The notes beneath the pieces are model-generated. The model had not been told where the DNA came from. It worked only from the letters and a program-made list of their open reading frames with translations, and made no database searches. A DNA stretch of 64,000 nucleotides from Clostridia bacterium (GTDB lineage: Bacteria > Bacillota > Clostridia > Christensenellales > Borkfalkiaceae). The position numbers were made by a program, and so were the translations under genes. The stretch is taken from assembly GCA_017399945.1 (NCBI GenBank), contig JAFQAQ010000002.1, positions 33,194-97,193 on the forward strand, in the 5' to 3' direction. Positions 51,869-60,964 of this stretch are shown piece after piece (the first letter of the stretch is position 1; each line of letters opens with the position of its first letter).

Positions 51869-54136
51869 TTATAGTTTGTTTCTTTGGATTTTTCCGCTTA
51901 TGGTTTTTGGTAATTCGTCACGGAACACTACTACTCTTGGATACTTATAGGGAGCAGTGTGGTCTTTAACGTATTTTTGAATTTCTTTCTTTAATTCTTC
52001 GCTAGGCGTAGTGCCTTTGGTTAATACGATACTTGCCTTAACCACTTGACCACGAACTTCGTCCGGAACGGCGGAAACGCCACATTCTAAAACGTAAGGA
52101 AGTTCCATGATAACGCTTTCGATTTCAAACGGTCCGATACGATAACCACTGGACTTTATAACGTCGTCCACGCGACCAACGTACCAAAAATACCCGTCCT
52201 CGTCACGCCAAGCGGTGTCGCCGGTGTGATATAACCCGTCGTGCCAAGCTTCGTTAGTTTTTTCGCTATCACGATAATATTCTTTAAACAACCCACAAGG
52301 AGTTTCCTTGTCGGTATGAATTACGATTTCGCCCACTTCGCCGGCAGGAACGCTGTTTCCATCGGCGTCCACAACGTCAACGTCGTATTGTGGGTTTGCC
52401 TTACCCATAGCGCCGATTTTGGGAGTAGTGCCGTAAAGGTTTGCTATTGCAAGCGTTGTTTCCGTTTGACCAAAACCTTCCATTATTTCCAAGCACGTAG
52501 CTTCTTTAAACTTGTTGAATACTTCTGGGTTTAAGGCTTCGCCGGCAGTAGTCATATGATGGATTGAAGATAAATCGTATTTAGAAAGGTCACCACGAAT
52601 CAACATACGAAGCATAGTAGGTGGCGCGCAGAAAGTAGTTATATTGTATTCGGCAAACATTGGAAGCAAGTCGTTTTCGTCGAATTTATCAAAATCGTAA
52701 ACGAACACTGCGCCTTCGCAAAGCCATTGACCGTATAACTTTCCCCAAAGGGATTTACCCCAACCGGTATCTGAAATAGTAAGGTGTAGTCCGTCTCTTT
52801 CGCAACAATGCCAATATTTTGCCGTTACGTAATGACCTAACGCGTAAGTGTGTTTATGAGACGCCATTTTTGGATTGCCCGTCGTTCCCGAAGTAAAGAA
52901 CATAAGCGCCGCTTGGTCACCTTGGGAAGCGTCCTTGGGACGAAAGAACTTGCCGGAGAATAGCACGTATTCTTTGTCGAAATCAAGCCACCCTTCTTTT
53001 GCACCGCCAACCATAACGAGTTTTTCTACTTGCGGACATTTTTTAGCAGCGCTTTGGGCGTAAGTATACGTGTCGCCGTCGGCAGTACATACTATTGCTT
53101 TTACACCAGCCGAATTATATCTATATTCAAAATCGTGTTCTTTTAGTTGGTTGGTCGCAGGAATTGCAACTGCGCCGAGTTTATGCAAAGCAACCATACA
53201 AAACCAAAATTGATAATGACGTTTAAGAACTAACATAACCTTGTCGCCTTTTTTGATTCCTAACGAAGTAAAGTAGTTAGCAACTTGGTTAGACGCGCGT
53301 TTTATATCCTTAAAACTAAATCTGCGCTCGTTTTTATGCTTGTCTAAATGGAGCATTGCAAGTTTTTCGGGATATTTTTCGGCGATTCCGTCCACAATAT
53401 CAAAACCAAAGTTAAACGTGTCAGTGTTTTTAAACTTGATTGATTGAAGTCTGCCGTTTTCGTCCTCTTTAACGTCAACGAACTTTTCACACACGAGTTT
53501 TTCGCTCGTTTTAGCGTTAACAACGCTTTTTCTAACTACCGTTTCGGCGGAATTATCACCAGACATAACCACCGCAACGAAAGTACAATTCTTTCCGTCA
53601 ACGGCAATCATACCGTGTGGTAGAGAAGAATTATAATAAATGCTATCCCCCTCACCCAAAACTTCAACGTGATCGCCTACTTGAACTTTAAGTTTACCAC
53701 TTAAAACCAAGTCGAATTCCTGACCACTGTGGGTGGTTAGGTGGATAGGCTTGTTTTGTTGGCTTTGCGAGTATTCGTAGGTAACGTAATAAGGCTCGGC
53801 TAGTTTATCTTTAAACTTAGGCGCAAGGTTAGAAATGTCTATGCCGTCTTCCTTTGCAGTTTCCTGTCCTTGACCTTTTCTAGTTACCGTATAAGTAGAA
53901 AGTCTTGCCGAACTACCTTGCAAAAGGTCGGTCATTTCAACCCCGAAAGCTAAGGCGCATTTGTGTATAAATGAAAAAGGAATGTCTTCTTTTCCGCTCT
54001 CATACGCAAGATATTGCTTTTCGGTCACGTTAGTTCTCTCGGTCATCGTGTTAACGGAAAACCCCATAATTTCGCGCAACTCCTTAATTCTAGTTGCAAC
54101 TTCCGATAACTGATTTAAAGTGTTGTTTGTGTTCAT
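51869..54136 (-). CDS. HTH-cupin-AMP-dependent ligase fusion
   Basis: 755 residues. Residues 10-75 form an XRE-type HTH (IKELREIMGFSVNTMTERT), about 130-200 a cupin (HSGQEFDLVLSGKLKVQVGDHVEVLGEGDS region with LPHGM), and about 240-750 an adenylate-forming acyl-CoA synthetase with FFTSGTTGNPKMASH, YHTGDTAWRDEDGY and a C-terminal PKTISGKIQR lysine. A CoA or AMP ester of a carboxylate would be made, while the HTH-cupin part could sense the acid and act on DNA. Strong AAGGAGGG SD. A T-box lies upstream. Proteins of this three-part form exist in Clostridia; the acid substrate is unknown. Confidence 0.88.
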   Translation of the reverse strand: MNTNNTLNQLSEVATRIKELREIMGFSVNTMTERTNVTEKQYLAYESGKEDIPFSFIHKCALAFGVEMTDLLQGSSARLSTYTVTRKGQGQETAKEDGIDISNLAPKFKDKLAEPYYVTYEYSQSQQNKPIHLTTHSGQEFDLVLSGKLKVQVGDHVEVLGEGDSIYYNSSLPHGMIAVDGKNCTFVAVVMSGDNSAETVVRKSVVNAKTSEKLVCEKFVDVKEDENGRLQSIKFKNTDTFNFGFDIVDGIAEKYPEKLAMLHLDKHKNERRFSFKDIKRASNQVANYFTSLGIKKGDKVMLVLKRHYQFWFCMVALHKLGAVAIPATNQLKEHDFEYRYNSAGVKAIVCTADGDTYTYAQSAAKKCPQVEKLVMVGGAKEGWLDFDKEYVLFSGKFFRPKDASQGDQAALMFFTSGTTGNPKMASHKHTYALGHYVTAKYWHCCERDGLHLTISDTGWGKSLWGKLYGQWLCEGAVFVYDFDKFDENDLLPMFAEYNITTFCAPPTMLRMLIRGDLSKYDLSSIHHMTTAGEALNPEVFNKFKEATCLEIMEGFGQTETTLAIANLYGTTPKIGAMGKANPQYDVDVVDADGNSVPAGEVGEIVIHTDKETPCGLFKEYYRDSEKTNEAWHDGLYHTGDTAWRDEDGYFWYVGRVDDVIKSSGYRIGPFEIESVIMELPYVLECGVSAVPDEVRGQVVKASIVLTKGTTPSEELKKEIQKYVKDHTAPYKYPRVVVFRDELPKTISGKIQRNKL

Positions 54137-54201
54137 GGTTAAACCCTCCTTGAAAATATTTTATAAATTAATTTTTTTTATTTTGATTCTTTGCTTTGTT
54201 T

Positions 54202-54261
54202 ACCTTCTTGGTTATCGAAGTCAAAACGCAAAGCAGTAAACGCAGGATAACGAAGTTTATA
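54202..54261. repeat. 60-bp direct repeat, copy 1
   Basis: Starts ACCTTCTTGGTTATCG and matches copy 2 at 57 of 60 positions. It contains an internal GTTATC/GATAAC pair. It lies in the transcribed region between the T-box terminator and the ligase gene. Confidence 0.75.
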
Positions 54262-54330
54262 ATCTTCTTTTATTTTTTGTTGTTTAGAAACGAGTTAGCC
54301 AAGGCTCGCGAAGCGTTTTGGGTGAGATTA

Positions 54331-54390
54331 ACCTTCTTGGTTATCGAAGTCAAAACGCTAAGCAGTAAACGTAGGATAACGACGTTTATA
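54331..54390. repeat. 60-bp direct repeat, copy 2
   Basis: Second copy, 129 bp from the first, three substitutions, ending just before the T-run of the T-box terminator. A stretch of TTTTTTGTTGTTTA at about 54272-54285 is the inverse of the sequence that follows copy 2. Confidence 0.75.
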
Positions 54391-54395
54391 AACAA

Positions 54396-54680
54396 CAAAA
54401 AACCCGTCTCAAGTTCTTATAACTTTGAGACGGGTATAATATACTCGCGGTACCACTCAAATTGTAGTTGAAATAAACTACCACCTTCAGAGTCTAACAA
54501 CTCCTATGCACTGACGTAGCAAACACGGAAAGCGCCTACTCGAAACAATCTTTGGGACTTTCAGCTCGGAAGTGATAAGATTTCTATTAGTTTTTATCGG
54601 GATTTCACCGTCCCCGACTCTCTGTGAAAACGCTTGATAGAACCCGTCTTCGTCGTAGCTTTTATTTATTAAGTTGAGTA
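54396..54680 (-). promoter_or_regulatory. T-box leader with terminator
   Basis: On the minus strand, the T-box core UGGUACCGCG (54446-54455) precedes a strong terminator (ACCCGTCTCAA/TTGAGACGGGT plus six T, 54396-54435). Upstream stem I features are recognisable: CAGAGAG and GACGGTGAAATCCC near 54600-54625, and CGAA/TTCG with GGG/CCC at the base. The specifier was not resolved; ATC (54574-54576, Ile) just before ACTTCCGAG is my best guess. It would couple expression of the downstream ligase/ACT-MBL pair to uncharged tRNA. Confidence 0.88.
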
Positions 54681-54681
54681 A

Positions 54682-54710
54682 ATTCTATCACTTGAAAAAC
54701 CCTTTGTCAA
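54682..54710 (-). promoter_or_regulatory. Promoter of the T-box operon
   Basis: Minus strand -35 TTGACA (54705-54710), 17-bp spacer, -10 TAGAAT (54682-54687). Confidence 0.75.
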
Positions 54711-54855
54711 CAATTTTTCAAAGGATTTTAAAATTTTTTTTTGAAGAGAGAGCAGTATGTACTAATTCTATTTTTTGTGGGTTAACTTTTCGTACAAGTT
54801 CTTTAATTTTTGTAAATATTTAAGCATTATATAAAAGTTTTTCTTCTCCAACAAA

Positions 54856-54892
54856 AAACACTTGACAAAAAATCAAGTGTTTTTCCTTTCTA
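54856..54892 (-). terminator. Terminator of the first BspA-like gene
   Basis: AAACACTTGA and TCAAGTGTTT (54856-54865, 54873-54882) around a T-rich loop, T-run on the minus strand. The paralogue at the right end carries a damaged copy. The remaining 54720-54855 stretch is AT-rich with no gene seen. Confidence 0.75.
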
Positions 54893-54915
54893 AAAATTTA
54901 TAGTTTTGCTATCCG

Positions 54916-57900
54916 TCAAATCGCCACCGTCCCGTCGGTGCAAATTACTTCCGTAGCAGGACCGTAATAATACCAATAATCACCTTTTGGGATAGCCTTC
55001 CACTCAGCCACCGTGCAGTTAACACTTATGCTTGTTAATGAACTGCAATTATAGAACACATATTTACCTATACTTGTTACACTATTACCGATTGTTACAC
55101 TTGTTAATGAATAGCAATTCTCGAACGCATAATTACCTATACTTGTTACACTATTTGGTATTACAACGCTTGTTAATGAATCGCAATTAAAGAACGTATA
55201 ATCACCTATACTTGTTACACTATTTGGTATTAAAACGCTTGTTAATGAATCGCAATCACGGAACGCAGAAGAACCTATACTTGTTACACTATCGCCTATG
55301 ACCACGCTGTATAATGAATCGCAACTATAGAACGCATATTGATTAATTTTTGTAATATAGACTGGTAAAACTAATTCAGTTTCAGTACCGTTATAACCGA
55401 CTAAAACCTTTTCATTTCCTTCGGTATAAATAATATAGCCGTTATCGTTAGTTAATTGACTTTCAGTTATTCCACTATCGCTATTATATACTGCCAATGC
55501 ATAATAACCAACGTAGCCATTAGAAGAACTGCCCTTTTCTATAGTTATATGTGATGATTTATTTATTACTTCTACAAGTTTATGGCAACTAGAGAACGCT
55601 CTATCACCTATACTTGTTACGCTATCTGGTATTACTACGCTTGTTAATGAAGTGCAAATATAGAACGCTTCAGCACCTATACTTTTTACGCTATTGCCTA
55701 TTTCTACACTTGTTAATGAAGCGCAATAATAGAACGCAGAATTTCCTATACTTGTTACGCCATTACCTATTACTACGCTTGTTAATGTATAGCACCAAGA
55801 GAACGCAGACCAACCTATACTTGTTACACTATCGCCTATTACTACGCTTGTTAATGACGAGCAACCATTGAACGCATAATCACCTATACTTTCTACGCTA
55901 TCTCCTATTACTACACTTGTTAACGAAGCGCAATTACGGAACGCTCCATATAAAATATTGCCACCTGTGATTGTTACATATTTTAAACTTGATGGTATGT
56001 AAAAAGTTGTAGAAGTCGTACTACTTGTGCTTGAATCATAATAATATTGCGTTGCACTATAACTGCCACTATAACTACTCGTACCAAAAATATAGCCAAA
56101 TGGATATTGATAAGTATCGCTACTTGTTACCCCTGCTCTAGATCCTACGAAAGGCAAGGTTATACTTTCAAGTGAACTGCAACCATAGAACGCATACTCA
56201 CCTATACTTGTTACGCTATCGGGTATTACTATGCTTGTTAAATTAGAGCAGTTATAAAACGCTTCTTCACCTATACTTGTTACGCTATTTGGTATAGTAA
56301 AAGTATTAGCAGTTTTTCCACTAGCATATTGAATTATGATTGTACCATTTTTGTTATACAAGTTACCATCTATTGACTTATAATTTGCATTGTTTTCATC
56401 AACCAATATGCTTGTTAATGAATCGCAATTACGGAACGCATATTCATTTATTTTAGTTGCTGTAGTTATCTTTGCTTGGGTTACTAATTCACCATTTACA
56501 TATAAGTTTTTAGCATAATATAATGGGTTTGAACAATAATTACTAAAACTAATTTGCGCCCAATGGTCTATAGTGCCTGTATAGTTTACTTTTGTTAATG
56601 AACGGCAACCATAGAACGCATACTCACCTATACTTGTTACGCTTGCTGGTATTTCTACGCTTGTTAAATTAGAGCTGTTATAGAACGCTTCTTCACCTAT
56701 ACTTATAATGTCAACGTTATCAATTTTACTTGGGATTATTATATTAGTTAACGTTTTGCCGTGAGTAGTTAAACCTGTAATTCCGTCACTACTAAGATTG
56801 AATATAGCAAGCCACTTTGCCGTTATTGTTGTATTAATAGCAGGCATTGTTGATGGAATTTCTTTATCCCAACCGTTAAAGGTATAACCATCTCTTATTG
56901 GCTCTGTAATGTTTTCTATTGCCGTGCCATAGTCTTGAGTAAGAACTGTATTTTCTTGTCCGTTATCATAAACTATCGTTAAAGTATATTGATTAACCTT
57001 CCAATTTGCAGTTGCAGTAAAACTTTCGCTTATATTTGTGAAATTAGTTTTATCAAAACAATCGAACGTATAGCCTGTTTTTTTGAAGGTAGGCGCAGTA
57101 ACACTACCGCCATATTTTACAGTTTGAGTTGCATTACCACTAGCAAGTGTTCCTCCGTTGCCGTCGAAAGTTATCGTATATTCGTTTCTTTGATAATATA
57201 CCTTTATAACAGTAGTTCCGTTAGCGTTAACGATTCCACTTACCGAAGTGCTTTCAGGCATAAAATGTTCAAAAGTCTTTATATCTGCATAAACAGTTGA
57301 ATTAGTTGTACCCGTTTTGTTTTCAAAAGTATGTAACGTATAATTATCGTTTTCTAAATTTTCAAGATAGTATTCTACTTTATACGCCGTATTTGTATTT
57401 GCCGTCCAGCTTGCAGTTATGGTTGTATCTTTTGTTATCGGGGTAGCGAAATCATAATCCCAACCAGCAAAGGTATAACCTATTTTTGTAGTCGTTGGCG
57501 CAGTTGTGAAAGAGTCTTCTTCAACGATTTGACTATCAACTGCCGTTCCACCATTAGTATTAAACGTAACGGTAAACATAGCCCTACGATATATAGTAAC
57601 GGTATATAGTTTAACGTTATTACCAACGGTTTCTAAAACGTAGAAAATATTGTCCCCAACAACTAAGTCAACCGTTTTACTATCAATAGGAGAAGAACAA
57701 CTCTTATCATCATCTACAACGTAAGTTGCGTTTCCGCTAACAAATATTTCTTCATAGAACACAAACTCTGTTGTTGCATTAGGAACTTTACCATAAACGT
57801 TTTTACCATCAACGTTTAGAGTAGTAAATCTTATTTCATCTTTTATAAGCATAGAGCCAACGTCAGTAACCGTATGCGTTTTACCACAACCGCCGTCACA

Positions 57901-58641
57901 TTGGGCAGTCTTTGTTCCGTCACTTTCATAAGTTGCGTCTTTATTAGAAACGTAGTTTGTAAAACTATGTTCACTATAATTTAATTTTTCGCCACAGTTA
58001 TAAACACACTCATGATAATGGTGCGTATCGGTAATAACCCAAGCAGTTTTTGGCTCGTGTTCAGCAAAATCGCCATAAACAGTATCACAAACCGAACAAG
58101 TTGCTTTTACTTGACAGGTTGCTGTTCCGCCTTTATGGTTTTCTTTTGTTTCATAAGCACCACAAGAACATTCGTACCAGTGCTCCGTAGCAGTTTTCTT
58201 TAACGTTTCATATTTGTGGTCATCTTTTGCAATTACAACACTTGTTTTATCTGTTATTTCAGTTGTTGCTGTATTATCAGTAAACCACTTGCCACAAGAA
58301 CAAGTGTAGTATTCTATATTTCCCGTTGCAGTGCAAGATTGTGGTTTTGCATCTACTTTTGTTAAATGAAAAGTATGTACGTGACCTAAACTTTCACCAT
58401 ACTCTTGCTCACACACCGAACAAACGGCTTTGCTTGTTTCAGTTGCTGTTCCGCCTTTATGGTTTTCAATATCTTTTTTCTCCCCGCAAGAACATTCATA
58501 CCAGTGATTCTCAGTATCATATTTTAACACGGAGTAGGTATGCGTATGTGGTGGTTCGTTTTCTCCACATGCTGTAAGTGTAAACATACACGTACAAACT
58601 GCAAGTATTGTTATTAAAATTGATAAGATTTTCTTTTTCAT
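54916..58641 (-). CDS. BspA-like leucine-rich-repeat lipoprotein
   Basis: About 1241 residues from the ATG at 58641, which has GGGAGAAA upstream and opens a signal peptide with lipobox LTAC; an in-frame ATG at 58665 (AAGGAG upstream) is possible. The N-terminal region holds about four cysteine/histidine motifs of the HWYECSCG...H type. Then come several InlB B-repeat-like segments (YTFAGWDYDFA...ASW; YTFNGWDKEIP...AKW). From about residue 610 to the end there are some 20 BspA-type LRR_5 repeats, SLTSVVIGDSVTSIGxxAFxxC. Such proteins bind host matrix or other cells. The gene is a tandem partner of the partial one at 63260. Confidence 0.87.
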   Translation of the reverse strand: MKKKILSILITILAVCTCMFTLTACGENEPPHTHTYSVLKYDTENHWYECSCGEKKDIENHKGGTATETSKAVCSVCEQEYGESLGHVHTFHLTKVDAKPQSCTATGNIEYYTCSCGKWFTDNTATTEITDKTSVVIAKDDHKYETLKKTATEHWYECSCGAYETKENHKGGTATCQVKATCSVCDTVYGDFAEHEPKTAWVITDTHHYHECVYNCGEKLNYSEHSFTNYVSNKDATYESDGTKTAQCDGGCGKTHTVTDVGSMLIKDEIRFTTLNVDGKNVYGKVPNATTEFVFYEEIFVSGNATYVVDDDKSCSSPIDSKTVDLVVGDNIFYVLETVGNNVKLYTVTIYRRAMFTVTFNTNGGTAVDSQIVEEDSFTTAPTTTKIGYTFAGWDYDFATPITKDTTITASWTANTNTAYKVEYYLENLENDNYTLHTFENKTGTTNSTVYADIKTFEHFMPESTSVSGIVNANGTTVIKVYYQRNEYTITFDGNGGTLASGNATQTVKYGGSVTAPTFKKTGYTFDCFDKTNFTNISESFTATANWKVNQYTLTIVYDNGQENTVLTQDYGTAIENITEPIRDGYTFNGWDKEIPSTMPAINTTITAKWLAIFNLSSDGITGLTTHGKTLTNIIIPSKIDNVDIISIGEEAFYNSSNLTSVEIPASVTSIGEYAFYGCRSLTKVNYTGTIDHWAQISFSNYCSNPLYYAKNLYVNGELVTQAKITTATKINEYAFRNCDSLTSILVDENNANYKSIDGNLYNKNGTIIIQYASGKTANTFTIPNSVTSIGEEAFYNCSNLTSIVIPDSVTSIGEYAFYGCSSLESITLPFVGSRAGVTSSDTYQYPFGYIFGTSSYSGSYSATQYYYDSSTSSTTSTTFYIPSSLKYVTITGGNILYGAFRNCASLTSVVIGDSVESIGDYAFNGCSSLTSVVIGDSVTSIGWSAFSWCYTLTSVVIGNGVTSIGNSAFYYCASLTSVEIGNSVKSIGAEAFYICTSLTSVVIPDSVTSIGDRAFSSCHKLVEVINKSSHITIEKGSSSNGYVGYYALAVYNSDSGITESQLTNDNGYIIYTEGNEKVLVGYNGTETELVLPVYITKINQYAFYSCDSLYSVVIGDSVTSIGSSAFRDCDSLTSVLIPNSVTSIGDYTFFNCDSLTSVVIPNSVTSIGNYAFENCYSLTSVTIGNSVTSIGKYVFYNCSSLTSISVNCTVAEWKAIPKGDYWYYYGPATEVICTDGTVAI

Positions 58642-58680
58642 AAATCTTTCTCCCTTTTTCGCCATAATTTTCTCCTTTTT

Positions 58681-58729
58681 GCTAAAATCAAGTTGATTTT
58701 AGCATGACATATATGACATAATTTGTCAT
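58681..58729. promoter_or_regulatory. Palindromes upstream of the BspA-like gene
   Basis: GCTAAAATCAA and its complement form a perfect 11-bp inverted repeat around one base (58681-58703), without a T-run. Next to it are ATGACAT (58704-58710) and a palindrome ATGACA-5 bp-TGTCAT (58713-58729). They fill the gap between the Fic stop and the BspA-like start and could be operator and mRNA hairpin. Confidence 0.45.
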
Positions 58730-58730
58730 A

Positions 58731-59621
58731 TTAAACCAAAATCTTCAAATATTCATCTAGTCTTGCGTTTAGGTATTCTGCAAAAAGTTTGGTCATTGCA
58801 GACAAGTCTTTTTTAACGTAATAAGCGTCGAACGCATCGTAGTATCTTTTTCTATCGGTAAACTTTATATCAATAGGTGGATAACCTGCCTTCATTAGTT
58901 CTAAATTTACTAAAAGCCTACCCGTTCTGCCGTTTCCATCAATAAAGGGGTGTATCCCTTCAAACCTAATATGAAAGAGTGCAAGTTTTTCTGCAATATT
59001 TCTATCATCACTCTTATAATCAATTAAAAGTTCGTTCATTTTTGGCTCAATTAAATAAGGCTCTGAAGGCTCGTGATATGCACCTAAAATTCTAACGGGA
59101 ACTTTTCTATACGTGCCTTTATCCATAGGTTTATCGCTAAGTACAAGTGAATGAATTTGTTTGATTACGTGTTCGGTTAGTTCTGCATTTTCTTTTACAA
59201 GTTGGGCTATATAATAGAAAGCGTCTTTATGACCAACGGCTTCCATATGGTCTTTGAGTGGTTTTTGGTCAATAGTTAAGCCACGCAAAACCATATCAGT
59301 TTCACGCAAAGTTAGAGTATTCCCCTCGATAGCGTTTGAATTATAAGTGTACTCTATCATAAAATCTTCATAGAGTCTTTGAACTTCACCCTCAGTTAAA
59401 GGTCGGCGAGAATCAAGTTCGGCTTTCTTTTTATCTATCAAAGAAATCAAACTTTCCTTAGACTTAATTCTTCCATCTTTTGGTTTATCTGCCCCATCAG
59501 GGATATACCAAATCTTTCCTATTCGATACGCCCCGTCAATTTGACCATTAACACACAACGTTCTAACACGCCTATCAGAAATATTCCACTTTTCAGACGC
59601 CTGTTTTACGTTCATTGCCAT
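58731..59621 (-). CDS. Fic-domain protein with N-terminal HTH
   Basis: 296 residues from the ATG at 59621, chosen for AAGGAGATTT just upstream; longer starts lie in the promoter. Residues 1-47 look like an excisionase/MerR-type HTH (KQASEKWNISDRRVRTLC, GAYRIGKIWYIPDGA). A self-inhibition motif SNAIEGN (95-101) precedes the Fic core HPFIDGNGRTGR (224-235), all active-site residues intact. Fic enzymes AMPylate proteins such as DNA gyrase or Fic itself; the inhibitory helix within the same chain makes it class II. The HTH suggests autoregulation through the repeats in its promoter. Confidence 0.9.
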   Translation of the reverse strand: MAMNVKQASEKWNISDRRVRTLCVNGQIDGAYRIGKIWYIPDGADKPKDGRIKSKESLISLIDKKKAELDSRRPLTEGEVQRLYEDFMIEYTYNSNAIEGNTLTLRETDMVLRGLTIDQKPLKDHMEAVGHKDAFYYIAQLVKENAELTEHVIKQIHSLVLSDKPMDKGTYRKVPVRILGAYHEPSEPYLIEPKMNELLIDYKSDDRNIAEKLALFHIRFEGIHPFIDGNGRTGRLLVNLELMKAGYPPIDIKFTDRKRYYDAFDAYYVKKDLSAMTKLFAEYLNARLDEYLKILV

Positions 59622-59637
59622 AATAAATCTCCTTATA

Positions 59638-59689
59638 CGGAACATTATACTTAATTTGCGGAATAATGTCAATAGCATATCGGAACATT
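59638..59689 (-). promoter_or_regulatory. Fic promoter with three spaced operator-like repeats
   Basis: Minus strand -35 TTGACA (59667-59672), 17-bp spacer, -10 TATAAT (59644-59649), fully consensus. CGGAAcAtT-like units start at 59638, 59659 and 59681, that is 21 and 22 bp apart (two helical turns), overlapping the -10, the spacer and the region just upstream of the -35. Confidence 0.6.
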
Positions 59690-59744
59690 TTTATGTGTTT
59701 ATCGTAGCGCTTTATATGTTTTTAGTGAGAAAAAGCACAAAAAA

Positions 59745-59776
59745 TAAAAGCGTTAGAAAATCTCTAACGCTTTTAT
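59745..59776 (-). terminator. Terminator of the aminotransferase/M20 operon
   Basis: A 12- to 14-bp stem (ATAAAAGCGTTAGA and its complement) with T-rich tail on the minus strand, 20 bp after the aminotransferase stop. Confidence 0.75.
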
Positions 59777-59796
59777 CTTGATTATTGTCGAACAAA

Positions 59797-60957
59797 TCAA
59801 AGTTTTGAACAAAATTTTTCCATTCTCTCGATGGCTTGGATAAGTTTAGATTTTTCCGTGCTATAACTTAATCTAAAATGTCCTTCACCGCACTCTCCAA
59901 AGGCATTTCCCGGAACACAAACTACCTTCGCTTCATCCAAAAGTCTATTGCAAAATTCAACGCTTGATATACCCAAATCTTTAATGCTTGGAAACAAATA
60001 AAAAGCGCCCTTGGGATAATTAGTTTTTATTCCCTTAATACTTTCCATCCCCTTGATGGCAATTTGCCTGCGTTCACTAAACGACTGGCGAATTTCATTC
60101 ATGAATTCAGGATGATTAAGCGCGTAAGCAGAACCTAGTTGAGCAGAAGTGTTTATGCAAGAATTAAAAAATTCTTGAACTTTTGTCATTTTTTCAATAA
60201 TTTCCCTTGGTCCACCTATATAACCTATTCTCCAACCTGTCATGGCGTATGCTTTTGACATTGAGTTAATTACTATGGTTCTTTCCTTCATTCCGGGAAG
60301 AGTTGCGATTGAACGAGGTTTTTCTCCGTCATATATAAGCATTCCATATACTTCGTCAGAAATAACCAGCAAATCAAGTTCGCAAGCAACCTTTGCAATC
60401 TCTGCAAGTTTATCTTCGGGAATAACTTCACCGGTTGGATTATTAGGCGAGTTAACGACTAAGATTTTAGTTTTTCCTTTAACGTATTTTTTTCTAATAT
60501 CTTCTGCCGACATACAAAACCCACCTTCAAACGTAGTGGGAACAGGTACCGCAACGCCACCGCAGAGAGAAATCGTCTTCTCAAAATTTAGGTATTGAGG
60601 GTCTTGGATTAAAACTTGGTCGCCAAGTTCTAATATTACTTGCATAATTAAAGCAAACGCGCCCATGCCCCCGTTGGTTACCATAACTTCAGTTTCAGGG
60701 TCAAAAAAATTCTTTGCTATAAATCCATTTTCCGCCGCCGCTTTTCTAAGTTCAATACGCCCTGCGTTAGGCGAGTAGTGCGTGTTGCCTTCAAACAACG
60801 CCGTTGCGCACGCACGACAAATATCTTGGTGCGTGTTTTGGTTAGGCTCGCCTATTCCAAGACTGATAACCCCTTGCATTTTAGACGCTTTATCAAACAT
60901 AACTCTTATTGCGCCAAGGTCAATGTTTTTAGCTTTTTCGTTTAATCTATTTATCAT
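59797..60957 (-). CDS. Class I/II PLP-dependent aminotransferase
   Basis: 386 residues. Fold-type I signatures: VISLGIGEPNQNTH, YSPNAGRIELR, NSPNNPTGEVIP, ISDEVYG and the PLP lysine in SMSKAYAMTGWRIGY. Most like aspartate/aromatic aminotransferases. Seven bases separate it from the M20 gene, and a divergent Lrp-family regulator sits at 62364, so the pair probably salvages or degrades an amino acid or its N-acyl derivative. Confidence 0.92.
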   Translation of the reverse strand: MINRLNEKAKNIDLGAIRVMFDKASKMQGVISLGIGEPNQNTHQDICRACATALFEGNTHYSPNAGRIELRKAAAENGFIAKNFFDPETEVMVTNGGMGAFALIMQVILELGDQVLIQDPQYLNFEKTISLCGGVAVPVPTTFEGGFCMSAEDIRKKYVKGKTKILVVNSPNNPTGEVIPEDKLAEIAKVACELDLLVISDEVYGMLIYDGEKPRSIATLPGMKERTIVINSMSKAYAMTGWRIGYIGGPREIIEKMTKVQEFFNSCINTSAQLGSAYALNHPEFMNEIRQSFSERRQIAIKGMESIKGIKTNYPKGAFYLFPSIKDLGISSVEFCNRLLDEAKVVCVPGNAFGECGEGHFRLSYSTEKSKLIQAIERMEKFCSKL

Positions 60958-60964
60958 ATTATTC

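Noticed and set aside
54196..54471. Plus-strand 91-residue frame
   Set aside because: It is created by the two 60-bp repeats and the T-box region; the translation simply repeats the TFLVIEVKT block and no SD is present.
55614..55871. Plus-strand 85-residue frame with leucine/arginine repeats (also 63562-63759)
   Set aside because: Antisense shadow of the LRR repeats; no SD and no independent coding signal.
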